The notes beneath the pieces are model-generated. The model saw only the letters and a program-made list of their open reading frames with translations. It was not told the origin of the DNA and made no database searches. 64,000 nt of DNA from Ilyonectria destructans (taxonomy: Eukaryota > Ascomycota > Sordariomycetes > Hypocreales > Nectriaceae). This document shows positions 23,929-37,413 of the stretch, in pieces; position 1 is the first letter of the stretch; each line of letters begins with the position of its first letter. The DNA lies in contig JAHEWK010000010.1 in assembly GCA_020740775.1 (NCBI GenBank), forward strand, positions 372,001 through 436,000, read 5' to 3'. A program made the translations under genes and the position numbers.

Positions 23929-24612
23929 AGATCAGGAGCGATACATGTAGGCGGTTGTTCTTTTATTCTTGTGTCATTTATTAGAGCTCATGTGTTACGA
24001 TGGGGCTTGCATGGCGTTATTTTATAGGCAGCATTACAGTGGCGTTTCGAACATGTCGGTGGATTCTTGAATAGCGCAGCGTTCATCTAAATGTTGTTTG
24101 TAGCTATCACAAGAGGGTTGAGACATAGCCAGCTGGGGCATAGAGGTAGATGTTTAGTTTACGTGAATATGAATCCTTCGATGACCACACACGAACCCGT
24201 CCTCACATCCTCCTAAAACCGCGTACAATAATTAGATTCCTACTTAGGGGTGGATTTGAATATTGCCTATCCCAGAGAGTTCAGTACGTGGGTAGGCGAT
24301 AACCATATGTCACTAATACGCTTGGCCGATTCGGCACCGATGTCAGATTATCCCCGGTACGACCGACCAGAACCACGACAGCCATTAGAGGAATTAGGAT
24401 TAATCAGTGGACATTTCGGACTTTATTCCTCTACTTTGGTCCATCGGTTACATATTAGCCCGTTTTTTCTCAGTCGAATGATGTATTTTTGATGTATAAA
24501 ATCACCGCATCACCTTCTAAGACGACAAGCTCATCATCTCTAGTCCCCCTCGTCGTCAACATCACTATATACCCTTCCATTCCATTCCAACAAACACAAA
24601 CCTCATTCCAAG
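23929..24612. other. 0.7-kb AT-richer intergenic region
   Basis: Contains the protease 3' UTR and the promoter of the PEBP-like gene. A TATAAA at 24495-24500 and a TATATA at 24566-24571 precede that gene. An 80-residue frame at 24250-24492 has no recognisable content. Confidence 0.55.
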
Positions 24613-25350
24613 ATGACAGCCTACCTCGAAGTCGCCGCCAGCTGGCTCTTCAAAAACTTCAGAGGCCGTGACGACAAAGCCTTCACCACCCGCCCGGCCT
24701 TCGCGGCGCACCCGGAGCCTACCCTGCACATCACCTCGCCAGACTGCGGCGCCCACGGCGCAACGCTGGGCAAGGAGTACATGTCTGGCGGAGAGGGCCG
24801 AATCCCGGAGCTGAAGTGGGATGGCTTTGACGGCGTCAAGGAGTGGCTGCTTGTTAATGAGGATTTCGATGCGCCGTTGCCGATGCCGATTTGCCATGGG
24901 TGAGTGTTGACGGGCGAATATGGCGAGACTTGCTGACCGCTGTAGAATATATCTCGGCATTCCAGCAGAGAAATTGAGTGTCGTCAATAGCGACTTCCAA
25001 CCTGTTGACTGGTCTTCATCCACACGACTCAAGGGAGGGTTCTCAAGCGGCATGAGCCGCAATGGCAAGATCTATATCCCGCCACGACCGCTGATCAACC
25101 ACGGCATGCACCGCTGTAAGTCGTTTTCCCCTTGGTCTCTCGTCTAAAACACTTGAAGAGGAGCGAGATTCGCTGACAATCGAATGTGTCGATGATGCTA
25201 GACTTCTTCGAGGTCATCGGCCTGAATGAGCCGCTTGACCCAGAGTTTGTGGCGTCGAAGCCGTCGAGGGAGGCTGTGGCGGCAAAGATTGAGGGACGCG
25301 TGGTAGTTTGGGGACGGTGGGTGGGACAATGCGAAAGGAAGTGGAAGTGA
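24613..25350 (+). CDS. PEBP / YbhB-YbcL-like (Raf kinase inhibitor-like) protein
   Basis: Member of the phosphatidylethanolamine-binding protein fold, in the YbhB/YbcL branch. Three exons, 24613-24899, 24946-25115 and 25202-25350, give 201 aa, typical for the family. Seen in order: LHITSPDCGAHGATLGKEYM, GGEGRIPELKWDG, then NEDFDAPLPMP, equivalent to the family's DPDAP ligand-pocket motif, followed by CHGIYLGIP at the usual HW-x-L-x-x-IP site with Gly in place of Trp. HRYFFEVIGLNEPL matches the usual H-x-Y-x-F-x-V-x-A-L block. No signal peptide. The cellular role of fungal members of this branch is not established. Confidence 0.85.
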
Positions 25351-25570
25351 TGAGTGAGGCTAATTTGTGAAGAGGGAGTGTGAGGATGATGTGATGCAAT
25401 ACCCATGCCGTCCGTGGTTGACATACATATACCGATATACGTGTAGGGTGTGTAAGTGTGTAAGTGCGTAAGTGGACAGTTATTTCATAGTTCTTCTACA
25501 ATACCATGTCGTAGCTCATGACAACATTCCGTAGAAGATGGCTCCGTTGTAGAGGACCAGACGATGCCGG

Positions 25571-26609
25571 CTATTGAATGCGCCCGAAACTCCAAATGTT
25601 CAGCCCAACCTTGAGGCCCTCGTCGACCGGCAGCCCAGCATGCCAAGTCTGCTCATACCCTCTGCCATCAGGCGCAAAGTTCTCCCAGTACACGGCGTTG
25701 CCGGGGACGACCTTGAAGACAACCCCACGATCTTCCTGCTGTTCATCCTTGAGTTTCGTATCGCATTCGATGAACCTGCACCACTCCCGCTCGGCCTCCT
25801 CGCCCTCCGGCTTGCGGATCAGGGGAAACGCCGTGCCGCCGCCGCGCAGGTCGTCGGAGCCGTCAACCCACGCCATGATGCTCGTGACGCGACCCCAGCC
25901 GCCGACGTTGGCGGTCCAGTCGAAATGATAGCCGTAGTGGCCGCCGGCCGTGTACTTTTGCGTGCGAAGGCGCTCGATATACAGGTCCGACGGCCAGCCT
26001 TGTAGGGCGCGCGAGCGGCGCTCGATGCAGCGTACGGGGTCGTTGCGCGGAATGACGGCGACGTGCGAGTCGCGCACCAAAGTGTCGCGATGCGTCTCGT
26101 CGCCGTCGTTGGTGATGGTTGAGGGCTCAAAGAGGGGTTCGCTAGGGGGAGTCAGTTGGTTGAGTTGTGTAAGTGGTCTAGGTATCGGCTTCATGATGGA
26201 CATCAAAGTCCTCAATTGAGACCGATTCAAGCGCGGCGTCTCGGTGGCGGAACAGTAAACTGGGGAGACCTGGCCCATCATACCTTATATCCAGTAAATA
26301 CCGCTGCTCCTCCGCACTCAAGAAGCCTTCCAGGTACACGACGAGCGGCGCGCGGTGTAGGATGCGCGCTGTATACGTATCCGGGGGACACGCCGGGATC
26401 GTCGCATTCGGCGCGTCAATGGCGAGTAGCGACTCGTTGAGCTGCGGCGGCGGCGACACGTGCGGCCGGCCGGCCTGGCCCGGGAACAGCAGCTCGCTGA
26501 TGGGGTTGGAGAAGATGAGCAAGACGGCGACGAGGCCGACGATGTACGAAATCATGGCGGCGGCGGCGGCGCGGTTGCGAACGTGCGAACGTGCGATGCG
26601 CTGAGGCAA
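25571..26609 (-). CDS. Membrane-anchored prolyl 4-hydroxylase-type 2-oxoglutarate/Fe(II) oxygenase
   Basis: Two exons, 26609-26284 and 26141-25571, give 298 aa. The N-terminus is short and basic, followed by one hydrophobic segment (ISYIVGLVAVLLIF, about residues 20-33), so the catalytic part probably faces the ER or secretory lumen. The P4H fold is complete: RTQKYTAGGHYGYHFDW carries the iron-binding His181-x-Asp183, QTWHAG supplies the distal His276, and Lys286 in GLKVGLNIW binds the 2-oxoglutarate carboxylate. RGGGTAFP is the usual core strand. The intron is 142 bp and splits a Ser codon. Substrates of fungal P4H-like enzymes are mostly unknown. Confidence 0.88.
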
Positions 26610-27230
26610 AAGAGCGCGGGCGGGCCGGACCGCACGGCGACGGAGATGTCATGATGGGCGGTGGAGTCATGGCAACTGCTCGCCCGGCCAGTCTTTACGA
26701 GGAGTCCAATCAGTCAATTCAATTGAGGGTCTGAGCTTGCAGCTGTGGCCTGACCATTCATGAATCATGGGAAATGGAGTCTCAGGGGCTTCGTCGTGGT
26801 ACTTGTCTTAGCCAGAGAGATGTGCTGCTGACGCGCGTCGTTGGATCCATCCGCCTGGACCAACCTATTTAAGTAGGAGTATCACGTCCTATTTAGGCAA
26901 AAGACAACGGCCCTGAGGTGAGGCTATATTCAATCATTGCGTTAACGCTCGTTGATTCTTTAATACTCTATGACTACTCGCTCTGAGATGGAGTACCCGG
27001 TGTGATTGGATCAGACTCTGTCCCTGTTACTTTCGCTGCTCTCAATGGAGCCCAATCATCTACTTCGTATCCCCCCTAAAATACAAAAGAGTTGTGTTTT
27101 CCAACCCAAATGGCATGTATCGTACAAGTCATCCACGCCCGTATCCATTCCAACCCCATTTCCAAGACATACATTACCCGTCTCATATTAAAAGACCGTT
27201 GAACCATAGACTGCCTCGGAGTACAATTCT
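26610..27230. other. 0.6-kb intergenic region
   Basis: Lies between the P4H start and the stop of the Zn2Cys6 regulator, both genes on the minus strand. It must contain the P4H promoter and the regulator's 3' UTR. No gene seen. Confidence 0.55.
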
Positions 27231-29990
27231 TTAAAACAGACTGCTCGTGTGGTCCCAACTCAGGTCGGCATCCAGGATGCCCCAAGCATCACCACTCTGG
27301 GCGGGAAGGATATTGATCATCGTCTCGTTAATCTGCGTAAAAAAGTTTTCATCCGCGTTTGGCCAGATGGGCGTTGTCATGCGGTCCTGGAAGGCTCTTA
27401 AATCGATTCGGTTTTCTTCAGCCGTGCTCCCGAGCCCCAGGCCGGGCGAAGTATGGCTGCTTCCCGTTGTTGTTTTAGAAAACGACCCTTGGTTACAGGG
27501 AGACGACGAGGAAGACGAGGTACGATCAGGAAGGCCGATGTTTCCTGTGCCCATTTGCGCAGATAGCGGGAATATTGGTGCCCCACTACCCGTGGGCATT
27601 GCCATAGTATCTTCCAGCGTAGAGGCATCCACGGATGAGGTTTGGGGGCGGCCCAAGCCGGCCATCAAGTCGGGTCCCGGGCTAGGGGACATTCTTTTCC
27701 GTTTATTCGTCGCCACTTCTAGCCGTTGAGGAGGCGCGACGTTTCGTGACACCGCGCCGAGGACAGCCTGGAAGCAGTCCCTTCCCGCTGCGTTGCCCAT
27801 GTCAGCTTCTGTTTCGAGTGCATACCTGCGGCTAGGACAGTTCAGAGCCTGGTTTCCAGATAGTATCGGAGCGGCTGCGGTGTGCTTCGCGACCGAACTT
27901 CGGGCCAGCAATGGGATGTTTGATCTGGCTTCACCAAACGCATTGCGGTATTTGCGTAGCATCGGCATTCGTACGCTGGAGGAGAGTCCATTGCCCTCGA
28001 TGTCCAAGAAAGCCTGTTGTAAGAACGCACGGGTGACATTATGCGTGCGCGCGATGGCCTCCATCGCATTGATTATTGCTTCCAGATTGGCGATATCGAT
28101 CGATGTCAGGCCGGCTGTTGGGTCTTGTTTGGCCAAGTATACATACACCGTAGTTGCGCAATACATCGAGAGCGCACACAGTGGGCTTTTCTATGTGTAC
28201 GGGTTAGTTATGGCTGTCAAGAACAGCACGGAGTGCTTACAAATACAGTGGAAGCGTGAGCGGCAAGCTTGAGAATGTTGACAATCGCCTCTGCAGCTCC
28301 TTTTAGACGAATCATGCTGGTTTGTTTGAGAGAATTGGGTAGTGTGTACTTTTCAACCTTTTCGATCGCCGCATGGTGCAGACAGATGATGGAGGCGTGG
28401 AAGTTGAGGTTGGCGTGCGTCGCTGTTGGGTCTCGCAGATTTTGTGGCAAGCGCAACTTCTCGGGCAGAAACATGAAAACGCTGGACAAAGTGTTGTCTA
28501 GCTCACGGTGTCTCTTCCAGTAACCACCGTGCATCACGTCGTCAGGGTAGTCTGCCGGCTTGTTGCGGTGGACATGGTTCAGGATGATCTTGAAGATTTG
28601 GCACACTACCACCGTCCCTGCGAAGCCGCTGTAAGTAGCTCCCTGGAAGACCTCGTGTAAGAAAGCTGATTCAACTTTGCGATCCGCAATAAAGTCAGCT
28701 TCGGGGGCCGGGAGTCGTGTTGCAATCTATGTATTCTCACATTAGTAACGCTCTGTCACAACCCAACACAAACTTACATCATCTGTCTGGATCAGGCTGG
28801 GCCAGCCAGTGGAGATGGTCGCATGGGCATCAAAGCAAAATGCTCCCCAAAAAACTCTTCTCCGCTCCTCTAGTTCCGCCCAGGTCAATGGAGGTCCTAG
28901 GCTTGGCGGCAATCCTAGGGGATCACCATCGATGCGATCAAGACTCATCATGTGACAGAGGCGAACGGCTCGAGCTGAACTCATAGTCGATCGGGTGAAG
29001 AGCATCCTCTTGGCCTCATAACTCGCAATGAGGCCCCAAGTCTGTGCGTGCCTAACAGTAATGAAATGTTCACCAAAGTCCTGCCGACGATACTCATTAG
29101 TCTTTGCTTCCGCAGTCATGAATTCACCCAACACACCCTCATTTCATCCATCTCGGCATAGTTTCGAGCCCGATTGTAAAAGACGTCATGATATTTGTCA
29201 TACTTGGCATGTCCAAGTGCAGCTAATGCCCAGACGGAATACTGTAGGCACATTGGTGGCTTCATCAAAGGGCTCCCGTAGAAGGCTTGTAGGTAACGTC
29301 CCGGGTGTACTATGGGGACGAAAAAGTGTTGGTTTGCAAAGAATGAGTGGTTGCTGCGAATGTTAGCCGAGCTGTGCGGATGTGGGTGTTGACAGATCTA
29401 TGCTCATACAGTTCCTCCATGACTTCAAGGGGGGGAAGTGACTCGGTCATGCCCAGCCCCATCAACTGAGCATCGTTGAAGAAGGACCCTGCAGTGTCCT
29501 CTGGCGGGACAAAATCAGAGATAAGAAAGGGCTCAGGGAGAGTTTCCGATGTGATTCCAGGTGTTTGGGGTATCTGGGCATGTGTCTCCTGGTTGCTGAA
29601 GTCCATGTCCGGCTGAACCGGCTGGTCCGGACTATCATTGTCGGCCTTGTCCTCAGCAGTTCTATTGGCATCTTTGAGATAGTCTTCGACTTGGGCTGAT
29701 TAAACACAGTCAGCACCATATCAAACTAAGCAACGGGTTGGCGCTGCTTGTATGGGGGACAGGGCAATACCTAGACGGGCTTCCAGTTCCTTGACGTTCC
29801 TTCGCTTGAAGGTCGGTTTCCTCCGCGACTCGGGATACACGCAGTCGTTTGAGACCTTGATACAGCGGCTACAGGCCGGCTTTATGCGGTCACACTTGAG
29901 CTTCCGGGCGCGGCACGACACGCATGCCAGTGGCTCCGTGCCAGCGCCGGCCGATGCGGATGGGTCGGACTCGTTGTTGTCCGTCGGCAT
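27231..29990 (-). CDS. Zn(II)2Cys6 transcription factor with fungal-specific MHR domain
   Basis: Six exons on the minus strand: 29990-29771, 29695-29410, 29353-29137, 29080-28778, 28726-28241, 28190-27231, giving 823 aa. Every junction is GT...AG and keeps frame, with introns of 50-75 bp. The binuclear zinc cluster is at residues 23-50 with spacing C-x2-C-x6-C-x6-C-x2-C-x6-C, followed by a basic linker. The middle homology region includes HFFVPIVHPGRYLQAFY, HAQTWGLIASYEAKRM, SARAVRLCHMMSLDRID and ELEERRRVFWGAFCFDAHA, the classical fungal_trans signature. The last third is Ser/Pro-rich and probably carries activation functions. Resembles XlnR-type MHR layout only loosely; the target pathway is unknown. 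4.8 kb of non-coding DNA lies upstream. Confidence 0.9.
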
Positions 29991-32900
29991 GGTGTCCGGC
30001 TCGCCTCATCCGGGCGACGAGATGCAGCAAGAGGTTGAGCAGCGCTTCGACGGGCAGTAACGATATCTTCTACATGGAAAATGAGGCTTGATACCGAAGG
30101 CAACTGGCCTGTGACGTCGGCCACACGAGGCGTTCAATGTCGATACGTATTTACACACGCACGCGCACACGCACACACGCGAAGTCACGTTTCCAATCCG
30201 GCTGACATACATACTTAAGTTAGAGGCTACCGATTTCTCACCGCGGAGAGTTTTTAGGCCGAAGGCCGAAGGCAGAAAGTCCGAGGTCACCCAAAGTGAG
30301 TCATCTCGGCCGGGAGTCAGTGTTACTCCGAAGAAGCGACGTCCTGAAATCGACACAAAGCCGTCAATTGCGTGCAGAAACGCACAGCGGACGCAAGCCG
30401 ATGGATAATATTTTATTGTCTCCCGCGGGAGGGTCGGCAGGTCACGTCGAAGAAGCGACATTGTCGGCTCGGCGTACCCGCCGTGACGGCCCGCCTCCAC
30501 GCAGTGCAGTACGAATACAGTACAGGGCGCATGCCTGCGTGGGGGAAATGCCCCGTCACGGGCACTGCCTCCGCCACAGAAGCACCTGTACCCTGAGGCA
30601 GCACTATCAGGCACCTGGAAGCGCCCTGAGGCACCCGGATGCTCAGAGGTACACCAACAAACCACCACGACTACGAAGAAACACCCACTCCTCCTCCATC
30701 AACCTACTCGATGGAACCCCAAACATTCGAGTCTTGCAGCCCCGACATGGGTACAGGCTACCCCCGACCAGGGCCGTGGGCTTCTGGACCTCAAAATGCC
30801 TTGTCGTTGGACGGCCGCCGACGAGTCGCAAGACTCTCTGGCCACTGATCACCACCGCTACCTCGAGCTTGTGTCGATAGCTCGTCGAATCCCGGCGGTG
30901 ACGCTGCCATTAGTCACAGTCTCGACTCAAGAAGTGGCCATGGACCACGCCGAGGCTCCGCAGGAACGAACGATGTTGCGCATGAATGACCGTGGCCTCC
31001 CCCCAAGTCGCCCCTTGCCACGGGTTCTCAGCTCGGGGTTCGCGAGGGACTAGAGACAAGAGATGAGAGACGATGGCCGCATCACAACCATGTCGGCATA
31101 TTTTCAACTGGCGGCCTGGTTTGAGTTCAAGCCCCCGATTATTCCATCGTGTAAGTGCAGCATCATCCATAAACGCCTTGTCGACCCCACGAACCGGATC
31201 CAACCTAGAATGCGTTTGGATTACTAACCATCATCATCATGCCCAAGTCGCACACCAGTCGCAGATCATCATCGCCCAGGCAATGCAGCTGCTTTGACGC
31301 ACCACAAAACGTGAGGCAAAGGAATCGGATCCATCACGATCCATGAACCATCCGCGAGACAGGATCGTTTCGAAACGCTGCACAGCATAAAACACAAACG
31401 GAACCATACCATTCAATTGAGCAACCAGGCGGCGGTCCCTCCCTCTCCAGTGAATGACTCCACCACAAAAATCAAGGCCCAGGTGGTGAAGAGGGTCCGC
31501 GTCAAGCCAACAGCCCGAGCTAGAACTTTGACAGGGCTTCTGGTAGGGCCAACACCCACGCCTTGGCGAGCTCTGTGGCACCCAGCCGTCCGCGACCGGT
31601 GCTGACGATTGACGGCTAGGCGACGGCGCTATCGCCGCTTGGCCTTGGGGCCCGGCCGATCTAAGATCGACAAGAGAGACTAGCGCCCTCCCAGAGGTGA
31701 GTTGGCTGGGGCCACCAACGGGGTTGACCCATGGAGGACCCGGCTCTGAAGATTGGGAACGCCAGCAGGGGGCAACCGGGGCAAGCCACGGACGGGAGCG
31801 TCAAGGCCCTGAAACGCTGGAGGCAGGTCATGGCTTGCAGGGCGACATCCGGTGGAGCGGAGCTGTGGTCACACGCCAGACAAGACCACACCTGGGCCCT
31901 CCAAGCCTCTCAGGCCCTCTCTGTCTCTTCTTGGCCAAGTCCCCAGCAAATGCCGATCCAGCATGGCGACCAGGGACCATGTTTGCGGAAGCAGATTGCC
32001 GCCGGCGGCCTTACCCACATCCCTTGCTTCTGGTTCATCCTGAAACGACGGTCGCCTTCCCAAAATCATGCTCAACCCTGGCATCGGGGCCTATGAGTGG
32101 TCCAGAAGCTCAGCTTCGACAGCCGCAATGGATGAACAGCTACGCACGAGCCATTGTCAAATTACCTAGGATCACCAAACATAGCAAAGACGTCCTTCTT
32201 GATACTCCACCTCACACGACAGGTACCGCAGGAGCTCTCACCGGAAGCTATCATAGGAGCTCTGTCGGCGCCTCTCGCGGCATAGCTATCAGGGGGACAA
32301 TGCGAGGCAGTTCATACACGGATACAGGCACGGATATAGGCGCAGGAGCATACAGGTTCCACATCACATTTCTGAGCCTGCGACATCGATATTCCATTCA
32401 CACAATACTCAAAACGCCAAGGGGTTCAACACAGGTTGTGACTACTCAAGAGCCGCGCGACTGTCTTAGACCGCGTGCCCCTCCGCTGCGGCGACGAGGT
32501 GGTATCCCGGGACCGCACTTCGGTCCCGATGCCCGAGTAGACGAGAACATAATAACCCGAACTCACATGGGCCCAAGCTGCCAGTCCACCCCATTTGGTC
32601 ATGTCCAGCGTCTTCAGACAGTCCGTGGCCATGTCCGAGCCTGGGGTCTCACCAGATTGACAGATGGATGGCGGCAATGAGATGAAGAAACGGGGTGTAT
32701 TGAGACATGCAGAAACTTGAGACAAGCGGTCTGAAGCGCCGCCCAACCTCGATCGGGCCATCGTATCTGCGTTCCGGTGATGGCTTGCGCCGACATATTC
32801 GAAAAATCAAAATGAGGTCTCAAAGATCCTGTTGCTATCAGATCACTCGCCGTCAACTGTGGCGGATCGGAGATGATTGAGCTCCATCCATCTTGATCCG

Positions 32901-34791
32901 CTGGCACCACTCTTCCTGCAGCAACAACGCACACCTCACCGTCGAGCCCACCTGTCAACATGCGCACTCCTACCGCCACCTGTTGTATGGCCCACCAACC
33001 TCGCCGCGGCGAACGCCCTCTTTCGGCTGCTTGCGGTCACCGGTGCGTCCTGAACGGTACCAAGCCAGTAGGTCGTGTCTTTGATGATTGCACAACCGTG
33101 TCTTCTCTCCACCGTCTGTTTCCCGAACGCTCGGCCCGCAGATGCTGTCGTCGAGGCCCAGCCCCGTATGGAACACACGCCGGCGCATCCTCTCTCAGGG
33201 ACTCCCCAGTTGCGCATGTCGTCCTTGCTCTTGGGCCCTATAGCAGCTGCCGTTCTGCTAGACTGGTACCACCTGGTTGATGCTTGTTCCAGCGAGAGGG
33301 TGTGCCAACCATCGCTTAAGCTTGCCGGTCAGCAGGGACCTTGCCTGCCGGAGGAGGCTCTCTCACCGGTCAACTTGGCATGTATGATTCCTGCCTATCC
33401 TTATTCACGATTCCGTGTGGATTGTGGACAAAAGGCGGCGAGAGGGAACAAGCAGATCTTCGTTCGCCCTGTCAAGTCAACTGCCGCAGAAGAACGGCTC
33501 AACCCCAGGACCTGGGGCGTGACAGCAGACAACACCACTAAGCACAGATGGCTGCTGCCCGTCAAAACTCTCTCGCGCATGCAAAGTAGGCTATTATTGT
33601 GGGCTGGACTGCCTGTAAACTGGACTCCCACTTACCGTCTCTGCTGTTGGTGTGTGTGCGTGTGTGTGTGTGTGAAATTCTCCTACAGCACGAGCCCGCC
33701 CCCTCCCATACCAAGCTCGATAATACCTAACCCCGTCCGTATGATGGACCTCTCCACGCATACTCCGCATACAGCGCAACGGAGACTCTGACTGCTTCAT
33801 CACAGGCAAGCCACATATCTCTTCTCGGCAGTATGCAACCCTGCTCAACTCCTGAAAGTCATGGATAACCTGTGTTCCTCATGCCGCCGCATCCCGTCTC
33901 GCGCATCTCTAGCCCCGGGGAATCTCCGTATTCCTAAAGGAGAAGAGTACATAGAAAAGAGGACTCGGGAAGGAAGCCAACCGAAACATCCCACGGACGC
34001 CTTTCTTCGAAGCAGATGTGATTCGGGTCCGTCCACGCCTGCTCCGCTGCCAAACACGCCTGATCTACTCTGGCACTTCCCACGCCACCAACGGGGGCCC
34101 AGCTGGCCCAGGACTCGCTGCTCCGTTGCACCAAACACGCAGGCCATAGCGCAGCTCTCCCGGCCGCCCTACTGTAGAGATGGTCTAGCTAGTGCCGCTA
34201 CTGATGGCTGGTCGGGTTTCCCCGCCGCTGGGTTGAGCGCCCTCCCCCCAAATTTTGCAATGGGGCCAGGCAATGTCGTGGGAGACCATCCATCTTAGGG
34301 GCTTAGTGCATCACTCATGGCTTGGTGGGAATGGGGGCCAGCAGCACGTCTGTCTGTTCTGGCGTGGGGAGTGGAGCTGGGACATCAAGGAACAGCTTGC
34401 TTTGTTGGTTCATTCATCGCCCCTTCGGAGCTTTCATTGCCAGGCGTCTGGGTCTCGCTTTCAGCGTCCGCAGATCTGCCATCGGTATCTAGTTAGTTTG
34501 GATCTAGTCTTGTCTTGGTACCCCGTTTCTCCTGTGCCCGTTTCCCAACCCGCGTGTGCTTAGTGTCGAATCATCCATTTGCTCCGTCTCTTTCTCTCTC
34601 GTATCGTGGACGCCATCTCCCCAGCCATGAAATACAGTCCCCACTTGTACATACGTATTCAAACAAGAAAAAAAAAAGGGCCTCCCATCTTGGCGCAGAT
34701 GGCCATCGTCGCCAGCCGCTCCCTAGCTGGGGCCCCTAAAACGCCGCTATTCCCAAATCAAGTAGGGTTGCTCGAAAAAAAAAACCAGGCA
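29991..34791. other. 4.8-kb gene-free region upstream of the Zn2Cys6 regulator
   Basis: No gene recognised on either strand. The longest frame (31697-32680, 327 aa) is low-complexity with no domain and has competing frames, so I treat it as chance. A short CA/CG microsatellite lies at about 30154-30182 and a GTGT tract near 33650-33672. The proximal 200 bp presumably hold the regulator's promoter. Confidence 0.6.
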
Positions 34792-36230
34792 CTAGACGCT
34801 GCCCCTGCTCATGTTGGCACCGCGGTGCTGCTTGATCACCTCGAGGTCCTCGTCGTAAGTGGCGCCCTCGCCGTCACTCAGGGGCCCTGCGGCTGGCTCC
34901 CGCTTGCTGTGATCGAAGTCGCCACGCTCCGTGGTGGCGAGGACTTTGATATCACCACCCCGAGCGCCCGTCATGGCGTCAGACTCGGCGCGGGCGTTGT
35001 TGATCATGGTAGGCAACTGACGTCGTCGAGCGTTGATAAACCAGTTGGAGATTTGATCTGTTAGGGGACTTGTTAGTTTCTAGGTTTTTGGTTGACAGGA
35101 CTCAATTCGTCGCAGAGTGGAAACTTACTCATCTGAAGACCCGTTTGCCGCATGAGGTCCTGCTTTTCGTCCTCTGTTGGGTACGGATGCTGCAGGTGCG
35201 CCACGAACCAGGCTCTCAACTTGTCCGTAGTCTCCTTGGGCAAGTTTCCTCGTCGCTTCCGCTGCTTGTTGTCGCTGCCCATTCCTACGGGGCCCATCTC
35301 TCCAAATCGTCCATAGTCTTGGTAAGGGGTGTTGTATCCTCCGGCGGTGAACGGTGTTCGATCAAAAGCGTGAGCGGAACCAGCAGACAATGACTGGTAC
35401 CGGGTGGGGTGGTGGTAGGAGTAACCGTAGCCGGGCTCGCGGTACGGTGATGGAGCGGACTCTGGGATAGGAGCAGCCGAGTGTGGGGGCATAGGAGGTT
35501 GCGAGCTTCGATAGCTCTCCACTGGTGCTGGCAAACGGCTCGCGGGTGCGGGCTCGCGTTCCATGGTTCGCGGCGGGGGAAGACTAGGAAGCGAGTTTCG
35601 AGGGTCTGCCCTGTCCTTCATCTCCAGGTGAGCTGGCGCGGGTTGCGCTCCGTTGGTCATGAAAGAACTTGGTCTTGAGGGTGCTCCCCAGCTCTCTTGT
35701 GTTGACTGCATTGGAAGGCTAGGTGAAATCTGTCGCGATGAAGATCGCTCAGGGCTGTAGTAGTGGCGGGGGACCTGGCGGGCTCGCTCGTACTCCTGGT
35801 CCGCCTCGATCGACAACCTCCTCCTCTTGGTCTCATTAGGCGAGTGAATATACTTTGGAGATGTTGCGCTCATGGGTGGCGCAGGAGAATGTGAGACTGT
35901 TGAACCCGGCTTTGCTGCGGCTGCTTGGAGTTGAGGTTGAAGTTGTAGTTCGGGGAAAGCCTGGAGTGGGTTAGCAAGGAAAATGCAAAGGGTGCCCGTG
36001 AAGCTGTTGCATACCTGTCGAATGGAAGGCAATGCTACTCCGTCGTTTTCCATTCGCGGCCGCAGGGAGTAGTCGGGACACCGAGTCACTTCCCATGGCC
36101 GGGGCATACCGAAAGCCGGGTGCGGTGAGGGGCTGGCGGTAGCAAGCATAGACATGTTGTTGGGTGGTCGAGGGATAGTTTCTTGAGGTTTTTGGTCTGA
36201 CTGTCGAGGCAGCGAAGGGCTCTCTTCCAT
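34792..36230 (-). CDS. TALE-class (KN) homeodomain transcription factor
   Basis: Three exons on the minus strand: 36230-36015, 35960-35129, 35057-34792, giving 437 aa. Exon 1 to 2 restores LPSIRQAFPELQLQ by removing a 54-bp intron that is itself open. The central 250 residues are Pro/Ser/Tyr-rich and disordered. The homeodomain starts at QRKRRGNLPKETTDKLRAWF and contains the TALE three-residue loop Pro-Tyr-Pro (HPYPTEDEK) and recognition helix NQISNWFINARRR with Asn51 intact; its last helix is completed by exon 3. The start is uncertain: an in-frame ATG at 36302 would add 24 residues, and a 5' UTR intron is possible. Fungal TALE factors control development and conidiation in several species. 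It is the only gene in about 19 kb. Confidence 0.9.
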
Positions 36231-37365
36231 AACAAGACAGCCGATCAGGGCAGAAGAAACCGCACAGCGGTCAACGCCTTTCTGTTGGATCAGCTTCGGC
36301 ATTCTCGTGCAGGATGGAGCGTGGAGGCCATACCTTGATTAGTCCAAAACGAGGAGAGAAGCTGCTAGGTGTCGTGTTGGCGCGAAGTCCGGGTTCAAGT
36401 CCAGCAACGAGTTGACTGGCAAGTCGACAAGAGGGGTGTGAAGAAAGGGGGTCGTCGCAGAGGAGGATGTATTAAAAGAGTGCGGTAGTGTCGACGATTG
36501 AGCAAGACAGAGCAATGGCAAAGGTGAGGTTGGATGTGGGTAATGTAATATATGGTAGGTAGCAAGAGGATAGTGGACGGGCCAGGACGATCATCCGCGA
36601 AGTGGGAGGACCAATGCTTTTGTATATCACGGGTGTGCTGGGGGCGGGTGGATGGTGTCGACGATTCAAGCACCAACCAGGTAGTGCGGTGCTAAGTTGA
36701 AGGGCAATGCAGATGCAGATGAGGTAGCCAAGATAGGAAATGGTAGTGGGAGGGTCATAAACAGGCAGGCTGGCGGAGAATTCCCGGTGGTCAGGGCTCA
36801 ACTGGGGAAGCGGTGTTAGTGAAACCGACTCGTTCAAGCCACAGACGAGTCCGTGGGAACAAAGCGTGGGAATGGGGAGGTGGGTTCTTTAAAACAGGAC
36901 GCCGCGCCGCTGGCCAAGAGAGACATCTCTCGGGCTCACGCCTCAAGCTTCACGCCTCACGCCTCAGCATGTACCATGTGGAGGCGGAGACGATTTGACG
37001 GAACAAAGCCATGCCAGACTGGACCAAGTACTACAGTATGTATGCGAAGCATGGACAGGGAACACGGGCGATCAGGGAACCAGGGGGATGAGGACCAAGC
37101 CAGATGAAGAAACAAATGGACGTGTGCAAAGTACCTTGGGCGTCGTCCACGACTGAGAAACGTCACCAGCCCCCCCTCCTCCGAATACACGGGTTTGACA
37201 GGCTCGTGGTTGTTGCTGGGTAGCTTTGGGATGCCCGTCTCTGGCGTCTCTGGCCTTCAGGGGTGGCTTTCCGACATGGACAGGGGTCTAACGAACGGGC
37301 AAGGACACCACCCACCCCGGGAGCTGGTTTCTCGATTCAGAGAGCTAGTCCAGATGGGAGGACGA

Positions 37366-37413
37366 CTGGGTTGGACTGAGTTGGACTGGGTTGGACTGGG
37401 TTGGACTGGGTTG
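37366..37413. repeat. 10-bp tandem repeat TTGGACTGGG, about 4.5 copies
   Basis: Near-perfect consecutive units from 37371 to 37410 with one base change in the first unit. Non-coding. Confidence 0.85.

Noticed and set aside
31697..32680. 327-codon open frame on the plus strand
   Set aside because: Low-complexity translation without a domain, overlapping frames in other phases and on the other strand, and no gene-like start or intron context.
36231..36302. Upstream ATG adding 24 residues to the TALE factor
   Set aside because: The extra residues look like leader sequence and overlap a possible 5' UTR intron; kept only as an alternative start.
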